From: Verrucomicrobiales bacterium
GTDB taxonomy: Bacteria > Verrucomicrobiota > Verrucomicrobiia > Verrucomicrobiales > DEV007
DNA length: 52,606 nt
Assembly: GCA_029213265.1 (NCBI GenBank)
Contig: JARGNG010000031.1
Coordinates: 1-52,606 of the forward strand
Direction of reading: 5' to 3'
Shown: one piece after another, positions 35,377-42,993 of the stretch
Position numbering within the stretch: the stretch's first letter is position 1
How the letters are laid out: each line of letters starts with the position of its first letter
Translations under genes and position numbers: made by a program
The notes under the pieces: generated by a model
Told to the model about the DNA's origin: nothing
Database searches by the model: none
The model's input: the letters and a program-made list of their open reading frames with translations, nothing else

Positions 35377-35516
35377 CCGGCAGAACGGCGGGGTGGAATC
35401 ATTCCCGCTCTTTCCCGGCAGAAGTTTTCGGGGATATCGGTTCCTTCAGATTGCCCTTCCCCTGCCTTCATTTTTCCCGCGACAAAAGCGAGTCTTTAAA
35501 TTATTGTATCTATGAA

Positions 35517-36560
35517 ATGTGTTGCCAATACAACTCTGTGCTCGCAAAACGCATTCTGCTCCGGCTGACTGTGATTGGCTGTGGTCTATTCAGCATTCCG
35601 GAAACCGGTTTCGCGCAATCCAGGATCTCCACGAGCGACCCGGTCACCTATTCGATCCGGATGACGACATCGCTTCGTATCCCCGGCAAAATCGAGACAG
35701 ACCGGCTTCGGGTCTGGCATGCCCTTCCGCCACGAAAGGCGTGGAGCCTGTTCACCGGCGAAGTGGGAGCAACGGGCATCCAGTTTTCCACAGGGGGAGA
35801 ATTGGAGTATGAGGCCAAACACAACTCCCACCATATTTTGTGGGAGAAGACCCTGCGATTGGACCCCGGTGAAACGCATCGATTTCTCTCTCAATTTGAA
35901 GTTCGCTCGATGCGGCGAATGCTTCTTCCCGGGAGCGTCAGTTCCGACTGGGAGCAGTTCTCTGCCGTCCCTCCTGCCGTCCTTCTTTCATCGGAAGCCC
36001 GGAATGAGGAAATCCACGACTTGATTCAGCAACATGCCGGCAGAATTAAAGAGGAGTGTGGCCCCTACGATGCGATTCTCGCTGCTTCTGCGTGGATCGG
36101 TCAATACCTGAAGTATGATGCTGGCGTTTGGTTTGAAACGAACCAGGTGAATGCCATTCTTTCCGAAAAGAAGGGACATTGCGGTCATCAGGCGACGATC
36201 TTCCGTCAGTTTTGCGGGGCCTTCGGGATTCCAGTCCGGACGATTCACGGGTTGAATCTCTACGAAGAGGACGGGGTCGGGGAATTGCACTCCATTCGTC
36301 CTGACTTTACCAATGTTCACACCTGGTCGGAAATCTATATTCCCGGGATTGGCTGGGTTGAAGTCGAACCGGTTAGCGATCAGAATCCATTCATGATTGG
36401 ATCCCACTTGATCCGGAACAATGATTGGTTTCAAAACTATTCCATCTGGGTCTGTGCCAACGGGGAGGAGCGCCAGCCGAAATGGACTTCGGTGGAGGGA
36501 AAATACGAGTCAGACTACCAGGTCGAGCACCTCATCGAGTATCGCGCGACCCCGGAATAG
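35517..36560 (+). CDS. Secreted transglutaminase-like (cysteine protease fold) protein
   Basis: The 347-residue protein has an N-terminal signal peptide ending near E-T-G-F-A. A beta-sandwich region (about 40-150) precedes a transglutaminase core: nucleophile K-G-H-C-G-H-Q (Cys222) and N-V-H-T-W-S-E-I-Y (His268). The third catalytic position reads W-V-E-V-E-P, with Glu where Asp is usual. The start is uncertain: ATG 35517 is used, but GTG 35538 (M-L-A-K-R-I-L-L-R-L) would give a tidier signal peptide, and a longer frame opens at 35451. Family members act as peptidases, amidases or cross-linkers in the periplasm. The substrate is unknown. It is convergent with trhO, with a 6-base gap. Confidence 0.8.
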   Translation: MCCQYNSVLAKRILLRLTVIGCGLFSIPETGFAQSRISTSDPVTYSIRMTTSLRIPGKIETDRLRVWHALPPRKAWSLFTGEVGATGIQFSTGGELEYEAKHNSHHILWEKTLRLDPGETHRFLSQFEVRSMRRMLLPGSVSSDWEQFSAVPPAVLLSSEARNEEIHDLIQQHAGRIKEECGPYDAILAASAWIGQYLKYDAGVWFETNQVNAILSEKKGHCGHQATIFRQFCGAFGIPVRTIHGLNLYEEDGVGELHSIRPDFTNVHTWSEIYIPGIGWVEVEPVSDQNPFMIGSHLIRNNDWFQNYSIWVCANGEERQPKWTSVEGKYESDYQVEHLIEYRATPE

Positions 36561-36566
36561 TCGGGA

Positions 36567-37517
36567 TCACTCCACCTGGGAAGCTGCGACTTGTTTGGCC
36601 ACCAACTCTTTTCCGTGGGCTTCCCGGCAGGATGCTCCGCAGTAGAGACTCTGTTTTTCGCGGCAATCAGGGCAGACGAAAATCTGTTCGTTACAGCTGG
36701 GCCAGCGGCAGTTGCCGTAGTGAGGTTGTTCCACTCCGCAGTGGCGACAATGGGTGATGATTTTTCGGGTTTCGGTGCGGTTCACTTCCACTTCGACCCG
36801 CTGATCGAATACATAACAAAGCCCTTCAAAGTCCCGTCCCTGCACTTCCGGATCTTTCCCGTATTTTACGATGCCCCCGTCGAGTTGGTAGACATCTTCG
36901 AACCCTTCCTTCCGGAGAAAGCCGGACAGCTTTTCACAGCGAATTCCGCCGGTGCAGTAGGTGAGGATTTTCTTCCCTTCTAATTGCGAGGCATTTTCCC
37001 GAAGCCAGTCCGGGAATTCGCGAAAGTTGCCGATGGGGGGGCAGATCGCTCCTTTGAAATGACCGAGCTCCGCTTCGTAGTCGTTGCGACCGTCGATCAC
37101 GACAACGTCCTCCTGCTGCATGGCCTCGTAAAATTCGCGGGGGGAGAGGCGCTCGCCTGTGATCTCGTTCGGATCGATGTCCGTTGATTCGTCGAGACCG
37201 AGAGTGACGATTTCCTCCCGTACCTTGATCGAGAGCTTGGGAAAGGTGTGCTCACCGGCCGGATCTACCTTGAACTCCATCTCCGTGGTCAAAGGGTCCC
37301 CGTGCATGGATTCCATGTAGCGGTTGGTTTCCGCCGTTGTTCCGGAGACAGTTCCGTTGATCCCTTCGTCCCCGACAATGATGCGCCCCCGCAGAGAAAG
37401 CGATTCGCAAAGAGCCCGATGCTCCTTTGCGTAGGCCTCTGGATCCTCAATCGGTACGTAGCGATAGTAGAGGAGGACCTGATACGGGGATTCAGAATCT
37501 GGAATTTCGTTGCTCAC
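36567..37517 (-). CDS. trhO: tRNA uridine(34) hydroxylase, rhodanese family
   Basis: The 316-residue protein matches the TrhO (YceA/YbfQ) family, which makes 5-hydroxyuridine at tRNA position 34. The N-terminal domain has Y-R-Y-V-P-I-E-D-P and G-D-E-G-I-N-G-T. The rhodanese domain has I-D-G-R-N-D-Y-E and the catalytic loop Y-C-T-G-G-I-R-C-E-K (Cys near residue 188). The C-terminus has a Cys/His-rich cluster with at least four C-x2-C or C-x3-C pairs, probably zinc-binding. It resembles the Bacillus-type proteins more than the E. coli one. GTG 37517 (S-N-E-I-P-D) is preferred to TTG 37553 because the added residues are not family-like. Confidence 0.92.
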   Translation of the reverse strand: MSNEIPDSESPYQVLLYYRYVPIEDPEAYAKEHRALCESLSLRGRIIVGDEGINGTVSGTTAETNRYMESMHGDPLTTEMEFKVDPAGEHTFPKLSIKVREEIVTLGLDESTDIDPNEITGERLSPREFYEAMQQEDVVVIDGRNDYEAELGHFKGAICPPIGNFREFPDWLRENASQLEGKKILTYCTGGIRCEKLSGFLRKEGFEDVYQLDGGIVKYGKDPEVQGRDFEGLCYVFDQRVEVEVNRTETRKIITHCRHCGVEQPHYGNCRWPSCNEQIFVCPDCREKQSLYCGASCREAHGKELVAKQVAASQVE

Positions 37518-37674
37518 GGGGCAGAAATGTAGGGAGTTTAGGGGGCTTCTCAAGTCACCGTTCCGGGAAAAATGAAGACTTGTTTTTCAGAGGCGCATAT
37601 CATATTTGAGAATATTTTCAAAATTGACAGTAATTTCTGGATTTTGAAGGGGGACTACGCTTGAATGCTCCTCA

Positions 37675-37890
37675 ATGAGCACCTTGGGAATCAGTGTCGG
37701 TCAGCGCGTGGGAAGCCGAGTCAGCTTTTATCTGCTGCTGGTTTTGATTATGTGGACGACAAACCGTCTTCTGCCCAATCAGGCGGAGTGGGAGCGTCAG
37801 CAATGGGCGGACCGCGGGGTGGTGCAACCTCTCATCGGTGTTCCCATCGAGGATGTACAGAAAATCCTGAAAGCGCGGGGTTCGCGCTGA
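37675..37890 (+). CDS. Small predicted membrane protein, function unknown
   Basis: The 71-residue reading frame has a basic N-terminus, one hydrophobic segment (about residues 18-29, F-Y-L-L-L-V-L-I-M-W), then a charged tail ending V-P-I-E-D-V-Q-K-I-L-K-A-R-G-S-R. A purine-rich GGGGGAC lies upstream of the ATG. It occupies the only plus-strand room between trhO and nagA, and a frame this hydrophobic and then amphipathic is unlikely to be chance. I do not recognise the family. The V-P-I-E-D-V-Q-K-I-L pattern suggests a soluble helix. Confidence 0.5.
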   Translation: MSTLGISVGQRVGSRVSFYLLLVLIMWTTNRLLPNQAEWERQQWADRGVVQPLIGVPIEDVQKILKARGSR

Positions 37891-37926
37891 TCTTTTGGAA
37901 CCGGCGCGGGGACAGATCGCGTTGAC

Positions 37927-39078
37927 CTAGGCGGAATACCTCGCCTCTCCACCGACATAGGTGGCAACTACTTCGAGGGTGGGGCTCAACAGGGTTAGGT
38001 CGGCGAGGTAACCCTGCTTGATGACACCGCGGTCAGAGAGCTTCAGGGAGCGTGCTTGATTTACGCTGGAGCATCGGGCGATTTCATTGAGAGGAAGACC
38101 GGTGTATTCGACCACGTTCCGGACCAGTTGGTCGTAGGTGGCGATCGACCCGGCGAGATTGCCCTCCCGAATGCGGGCGGCATCTCCTTCGACTATGATT
38201 TCACGGTCACCGAGAGGGTAGGTGCCGTCTCCGAGGTGAGAGGCTGCGATCGAATCGGTGATCAGCATAATCCGGTCTTTGCTGCGGTGCTTGAACACGA
38301 GTCGAACCATGTCGGGGCACAGGTGGACGCCGTCACAGATCATTTCGATCATGATGTCGTCGTCGAGCATGCCTGCTCCGACCAGTCCCACTTCGCGATG
38401 ATGAAGTCGGGACATCTGGTTGCAATAGTGCGTCAGATGGGTCAGCCCGCTTTCTTTCGCGGTGCAGAATTCGGCATAGGTGGCCGCACTGTGAGCGGCG
38501 GAGGTGACGATACCGAGCTTTCGCATTTCCCGGATGAATTCGTTGGCTCCCTCAAGTTCGACAGCAAGCGAAACCAATCCGACCGGGCAGATGGAATGGA
38601 GATTGCGGATCTCTTCCACGTCCGGGCTTCGCATGCAGTTTGGATCCTGCGCACCGGCCTGCTCCGGATTCAGATAGGGGCCTTCGATGTGAAGAAAAGG
38701 AGTTCGGGCAAATCGCTGATTCTCACGATAGGCGGCCGCGGCTTCGGCCATCGCGATTTTGTTCTCCCTTGTTTCCGTCCAGGTTGTCGGGAGAAAGGTG
38801 GTGACGCCCTCGGCGAGCTTGGCTTCTGCGATCGTTTCGACCGCCTCGAGAGTCGCTGCGGTGAGATCGAATCCGTTCGCACCGTGCGTGTGGATATCGA
38901 TGAATCCGGCACAGAGATAGATCTCGCCGCTGCCATCGAAAATCACCTGGCTTCCGGCAGGGGGATCATGGCCCTCAAAAATTTGGGAAATGTGTCCGGA
39001 ATCGTCGATTTCGAGGCAGACAGGCCGGATCAACGAATTGGGCGAAACTAAAAGGACGTCGGCGATGACGGATGACAT
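37927..39078 (-). CDS. nagA: N-acetylglucosamine-6-phosphate deacetylase
   Basis: The 383-residue amidohydrolase converts GlcNAc-6-P to glucosamine-6-P plus acetate in amino-sugar recycling. Visible motifs are the first metal site G-F-I-D-I-H-T-H-G, the metal Glu in H-I-E-G-P-Y-L-N-P, A-A-H-S-A-A-T (metal His), T-H-Y-C-N-Q-M (metal His), D-G-V-H-L-C-P-D-M and the catalytic Asp in L-I-T-D-S-I. The C-terminal A-D-L-T-L-L-S-P is typical. The ATG at 39078 (M-S-S-V-I-A-D) is favoured over an in-frame start nine codons upstream. No nagB or transport gene adjoins it. Together with glmS it suggests cell-wall sugar recycling. Confidence 0.93.
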   Translation of the reverse strand: MSSVIADVLLVSPNSLIRPVCLEIDDSGHISQIFEGHDPPAGSQVIFDGSGEIYLCAGFIDIHTHGANGFDLTAATLEAVETIAEAKLAEGVTTFLPTTWTETRENKIAMAEAAAAYRENQRFARTPFLHIEGPYLNPEQAGAQDPNCMRSPDVEEIRNLHSICPVGLVSLAVELEGANEFIREMRKLGIVTSAAHSAATYAEFCTAKESGLTHLTHYCNQMSRLHHREVGLVGAGMLDDDIMIEMICDGVHLCPDMVRLVFKHRSKDRIMLITDSIAASHLGDGTYPLGDREIIVEGDAARIREGNLAGSIATYDQLVRNVVEYTGLPLNEIARCSSVNQARSLKLSDRGVIKQGYLADLTLLSPTLEVVATYVGGEARYSA

Positions 39079-39286
39079 GGCAGAATGTATCTGCGGACCG
39101 CGCAAAGGGAAGGGGGATTTTCAGGGAGAAGAGGATCCGCGTGCTGATCCGTTGCGAATCAGGCCGGGCTTGGCCGTTCAAGCGCGGGCCGTATGGGGAA
39201 TGCTCATACGGAGTTACCTGGGAACTCACTACCCGTAGAGGACAGCCCGCGCAGGCAGGCTGGCTTCCATCGAAATATCTTCCCGA

Positions 39287-40303
39287 TCAATTGGCCGGAG
39301 CCTTCGGAGCATCCGCCTTGGGCGCTGCCGGAGCCTTTGGAGCGGATTTCGGCAGTGCCGGAGCTTTCGCCTTTCCCGGACCCTTCGGAGCAGACTTCGG
39401 CTGCACTGGGGCTTTCGCATTTCCCTTGGGAGCGGCTTTCCCGTCCTCGCCCTTGGCTTTGCCTTTTCCTTTCGGTGCGGGCTGTTTGCCTTTGGCAGGA
39501 GCTTTGCCCTTTTTATTGGCAGGGGCGGCTGCGGGACCGGGCTTGGCCGCATTGGGCTTGGCCGCTTCGGGCTTGGGCTCCGTCTCCGGGGCAGGCTCGG
39601 GTTTGGGAGGCTCCGGACGCTTGACCTTGGGCGGATTGCCAATTCTCAACAAAGCGATTTTCTCTTCGGCGTATTCGACGAAACGGTTGCCGGGATGAAG
39701 CGTGTAGGACTCCTGGTATCTCTGATCGGCAGCCTCTTTGTCACCTGCCTCGAGAGCAAGGTCACCAAGGCGAATGCGTGCAAGCGGGGTCAACTCGCCG
39801 TCCGGCTGGTCGTCGATGCTCTGCTGGTAGTAATCCTTAGCTTTCGCTGCGTCACCGGAAATGTGGTAGAGGTTTCCGAGGGCGAAAAGCCCCTGGGCGT
39901 GCCGGGGATGACTGGGGAAGTCCGAGGTGAACATTTCCAGGGTAGCCCGCGCGTCTTCCGGCTTTCCCTGGTCGATTTGTAGCTCCGCCTTGCTGAGCAT
40001 CGCGTTTCCTGCGGCGATGGTTCCGGGGAAATCAACGAGGACGGCGTCAAACGCGGCCACTTCCTTCTTGCTGAGAGCGGCTGAGTAAGCACTTCCCGCT
40101 GCAAGATGTTTTTGCTTTTTCAACTGTCCACTGACAAGGACGCCGCAAATCAAAATGGCAATCAACGCGAAGCCGATCAGGATTTTGTTCCGGTTGCGAT
40201 CAAACGCATCCATCACGTTGGCGGCATCAGAAGCGGCAAGAGCTTCTATTTCTTCCGGAGCATTTTCCGGATTTTCCGAAGGAGAATCAGAACGATCTGA
40301 CAT
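39287..40303 (-). CDS. Membrane-anchored TPR protein with Lys/Ala/Pro-rich (histone H1-like) tail
   Basis: The 338-residue protein has an acidic cytoplasmic N-terminus (1-40) and one transmembrane helix (about 41-60, I-L-I-G-F-A-L-I-A-I-L-I). A tetratricopeptide-like helical region spans about 70-215 (L-F-A-L-G-N-L-Y-H-I-S-G-D and A-R-I-R-L-G-D-L-A-L). From about residue 222 a disordered tail of about 115 residues consists of K-A-P, P-K-G-K-G-K and P-K-S-A-P-K motifs. The first part recalls YfgM-type or tol-pal-associated TPR proteins that scaffold envelope processes. The tail resembles eukaryote-like H1/DNA-binding tails but by topology should face the periplasm. It is 79 bases downstream of cysK on the same strand. 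Function not known. Confidence 0.75.
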   Translation of the reverse strand: MSDRSDSPSENPENAPEEIEALAASDAANVMDAFDRNRNKILIGFALIAILICGVLVSGQLKKQKHLAAGSAYSAALSKKEVAAFDAVLVDFPGTIAAGNAMLSKAELQIDQGKPEDARATLEMFTSDFPSHPRHAQGLFALGNLYHISGDAAKAKDYYQQSIDDQPDGELTPLARIRLGDLALEAGDKEAADQRYQESYTLHPGNRFVEYAEEKIALLRIGNPPKVKRPEPPKPEPAPETEPKPEAAKPNAAKPGPAAAPANKKGKAPAKGKQPAPKGKGKAKGEDGKAAPKGNAKAPVQPKSAPKGPGKAKAPALPKSAPKAPAAPKADAPKAPAN

Positions 40304-40382
40304 GATTAGTGGTAGTGTAAAAAGACGTTAGAACCGCTGTCGTGGGAGAGCGGCCCGAAACGTAGCGGAAAAATCCGATTTG

Positions 40383-41372
40383 TCAGCTTCCAACTGCGGC
40401 CCGCGCTTCGTCTGCGAGAGGAGTGGAAAGATATCGTTCCCCGGTGGAGCAGCCGATTGTAACGATGAGCTTACCGGCATTTTCGGGACGTCTGGCGATT
40501 TCGATTGCCGCACAGATGTTGGCTCCTGTCGAAATACCGCCGAGGATTCCCTCTTCCTTGGCGATGCGTCGCGCCATTGCGAAGGAATCGTCGTTGCTGA
40601 CCTTGATGCACTCATCGATTTGCGCTTCGCCGCTTGATCCTTTGAGGTGAAGGTTGTCGGGGACAAATCCGGCACCGGTGCCCTGAATCTTGTGCGGTCC
40701 GGGAGTGAGATCTTCCCCGGCAAGAGTCTGGCTGATGACGGGGGAGTCTTCCGGCTCGGCAACGACGACCTGGATGTTCGGGTTCTTGGCTTTCAGTCCT
40801 TCGACGCAGCCGGTTGCGGTTCCGCCGGTTCCGACGGCCGAAACGACGATGTCGACTTTTCCGTCGGTGTCTGCCCAGATCTCCTCTGCCGTTGTCTTGA
40901 CATGGATGGCGGGGTTGGCCGGATTCGAGAACTGCTGGGGAATGAAGGAATTCGGAGTCGTTGCCGCGATCTCCTCCGCTTTGGCGATGGCGCCTTTCAT
41001 CCCTTTGGCTCCCTCCGTAAGAACGAGTTTCGCTCCGAGCATTCCGAGGAGAGTGCGGCGCTCGAGGCTCATTGTTTCCGGCATCGTGAGAATCAGATTG
41101 TATCCTTTCGCGGCGCAGACGAAGGCGAGGGCGATTCCGGTGTTTCCGCTGGTGGGCTCGACAATCACGCTCTCTGAGGTGATTTGACCGGCGGCTTCCG
41201 CGGCTTCGATCATGGCCATTCCGATTCGGTCTTTCACGGATCCGAGCGGATTAAAAAATTCACATTTGAGCGCGATGGTAGCGTCGAGACCTTCGGTGAC
41301 TCGATTGAGTTTGACGAGGGGCGTTCCGCCGACCGTTTCGACGATGTTGTTGTAGATTTTTCCGTGAGCCAT
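40383..41372 (-). CDS. cysK: Cysteine synthase (O-acetylserine sulfhydrylase)
   Basis: The 329-residue PLP enzyme makes cysteine from O-acetylserine and sulfide. The N-terminal V-G-G-T-P-L-V-K-L is followed by the PLP lysine in L-G-S-V-K-D-R-I, substrate loop P-T-S-G-N-T-G-I-A, phosphate-binding G-T-G-G-T-A-T-G and the C-terminal G-I-S-T-G-A-N plus I-G-C-S-T-G-E-R-Y. The ATG start at 41372 precedes G-K-I-Y-N-N-I as in relatives. There is no serine acetyltransferase gene next to it. It could share a transcript with the TPR gene downstream. Confidence 0.95.
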   Translation of the reverse strand: MAHGKIYNNIVETVGGTPLVKLNRVTEGLDATIALKCEFFNPLGSVKDRIGMAMIEAAEAAGQITSESVIVEPTSGNTGIALAFVCAAKGYNLILTMPETMSLERRTLLGMLGAKLVLTEGAKGMKGAIAKAEEIAATTPNSFIPQQFSNPANPAIHVKTTAEEIWADTDGKVDIVVSAVGTGGTATGCVEGLKAKNPNIQVVVAEPEDSPVISQTLAGEDLTPGPHKIQGTGAGFVPDNLHLKGSSGEAQIDECIKVSNDDSFAMARRIAKEEGILGGISTGANICAAIEIARRPENAGKLIVTIGCSTGERYLSTPLADEARAAVGS

Positions 41373-41600
41373 GACGTTGTAAAGGGGGCAATTTGAGTAG
41401 CGAAAAGGAAACGAATTTTCCCTTTCAAAAGGTGACCCTAGGAGGTATCGCGAAATGGCCTCGCTTGCAATGCGATTTTGAGGCGCAGATTTTCTGCAAA
41501 AAAACGCAATTTTGCCACTTGCGGAATTGATTTTACCCTATAGCGATAACGGGATGGCCGCGTATTCTATCGCAGCCTCGAAACCGAACCACTACTTATC

Positions 41601-41885
41601 ATGTCTGATCTCGTCGAAGAGGAAGAAGTTGAGAGACTCCTGAAAAAGATTCCCGAATGGGATCACGAAGGCAAGGCGATCACCCGGAGCGTCGAGTTTG
41701 CAGAATTCATGGAGGCGATCGATTTCGTGAATGCGGTCGCGGAAATCGCCGAAGATGCAGGGCATCATCCGGATATCGATGTTCGCTGGACGACCGTTTT
41801 GCTGTCCCTGACGACCCACGAAGTAGGTGGTCTCACCGACCTCGATTTCGAAGTCGCGAAAAAGATCGACACGCTGATCGACTGA
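41601..41885 (+). CDS. Pterin-4a-carbinolamine dehydratase (PCD/DCoH)
   Basis: The 94-residue protein has full family length. The signature H-H-P-D-I-D-V-R-W, with the following W/T-x-V-L-L-S-L-T-T-H and G-L-T-D-L-D, provides the catalytic histidines. It dehydrates 4a-hydroxytetrahydropterin, recycling the cofactor of aromatic amino-acid hydroxylases. No such hydroxylase gene is in the window, so other pterin roles are possible. It is divergent from cysK across a 228-base, AT-rich intergenic stretch. Confidence 0.92.
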   Translation: MSDLVEEEEVERLLKKIPEWDHEGKAITRSVEFAEFMEAIDFVNAVAEIAEDAGHHPDIDVRWTTVLLSLTTHEVGGLTDLDFEVAKKIDTLID

Positions 41886-41945
41886 TTTGCGTAATTGGTT
41901 CGGAAAGTGCTTTTCGACCGAATACAGATCCGCTAGCGTCACCCC

Positions 41946-42953
41946 ATGACGAAGCGGATCTTTTTTTTGAGCAGTCTCCTTGCTGGAGCAGGTGCAATTT
42001 TCACCGGGTGCGGACCTGAGGAAGGGGAGGCGTCGAAACGGTATGCCTTCATCACCAACGGGGTCGCGGAGTTCTGGACCATCGCAGAGGCCGGGGCGAA
42101 CAAAGCGGGCAGTGATTTGGGCGTAGAGGTAAGTGTTCTCATGCCGGGATCGCTCTCCGATCAAAAGAATATGATCGAGGATGCGATCACCCGCGGCATC
42201 GATGGTGTCGCGGTAAGCCCGATCGATTCTGAAAACCAGACCGACATGCTCAATCGGGTCGCGGCTGTGACCCGCCTGATCACCCATGATTCTGACGCCC
42301 CTGATTCGGATCGTCTCGCCTATATTGGGATGGATAACTACACGGCCGGTCGCATGTGTGGTGCTCTCGTCAAAGAAGCGCTGCCGGAAGGGGGCGAGGT
42401 CATGATCCTGATCGGACGGATGGAACAGGATAATTCAAGGAAACGCCGCCAGGGTGTGATCGACGAACTGCTCGACCGACCGGATGATTCCTCGCGCTTC
42501 GATCCTCCCGGGGAGGCGATCAAAGGAGAAAAATTCACGGTCCTGGGCACCCTGACCGATGGATTCGACCTCACCAAGGCCAAGGCCAATGCCGAAGATG
42601 CGATTTCCCGGTATCCCGAAATCGATGCCATGGTGGGGCTGTTCGCCTACAATCCTCCGGCCATTCTCCAGGCACTTGAGCAGGCCGGAAAATTGAATAC
42701 CATCAAAGTGGTCGCTTTTGACGAAGACGCGCAGACCCTCGCGGGAATTCAGTCCGGAACCGTTCACGGAACAGTTGTCCAGAATCCCTACGAGTACGGC
42801 TACCAGTCGGTCCGCCTGCTCAACGATCTCGCCAGTGGCGATGGGTCCGTCCTCGCCGAAGGTGATTTCATCGCCATTCCCGGCCGCCAGATCCGGAAAG
42901 ACAACGTCGATGCCTTCTGGGCGGATTTGAAGGAGAAGACGGGGAAGGAGTGA
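41946..42953 (+). CDS. Sugar ABC transporter substrate-binding lipoprotein (periplasmic binding protein type 1)
   Basis: The 335-residue protein has a lipoprotein signal (A-I-F-T-G-C-G). The mature part begins K-R-Y-A-F-I-T-N-G-V-A-E-F-W and contains the type-1 binding-protein features D-G-V-A-V-S-P-I-D, H-D-S-D-A-P-D-S-D-R-L-A-Y-I-G and V-V-A-F-D-E-D, as in ribose/xylose/inositol-binding proteins. The A-V-T-R-L-I-T-H-D hinge and the acidic pocket residues suggest a neutral or basic sugar ligand, which cannot be named. It lies 60 bases after the PCD gene. No permease or ATPase gene is adjacent, so the remainder of the transporter must be elsewhere, or the protein acts as a sensor. Confidence 0.9.
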   Translation: MTKRIFFLSSLLAGAGAIFTGCGPEEGEASKRYAFITNGVAEFWTIAEAGANKAGSDLGVEVSVLMPGSLSDQKNMIEDAITRGIDGVAVSPIDSENQTDMLNRVAAVTRLITHDSDAPDSDRLAYIGMDNYTAGRMCGALVKEALPEGGEVMILIGRMEQDNSRKRRQGVIDELLDRPDDSSRFDPPGEAIKGEKFTVLGTLTDGFDLTKAKANAEDAISRYPEIDAMVGLFAYNPPAILQALEQAGKLNTIKVVAFDEDAQTLAGIQSGTVHGTVVQNPYEYGYQSVRLLNDLASGDGSVLAEGDFIAIPGRQIRKDNVDAFWADLKEKTGKE

Positions 42954-42993
42954 GGAGGCAGGAGGCAGCCGGAAGTCGCTACTCCGCCCGTCT

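Noticed and set aside
35385..35415. Possible terminator after the PilB/GspE gene (inverted GGAAT/ATTCC)
   Set aside because: The stem is short and interrupted, and the following tract is not a clear T-run.
39072..39698. Plus-strand open frame of 208 codons
   Set aside because: It is antisense to the low-complexity Lys/Ala/Pro tail of the TPR protein, which creates long open antisense frames.
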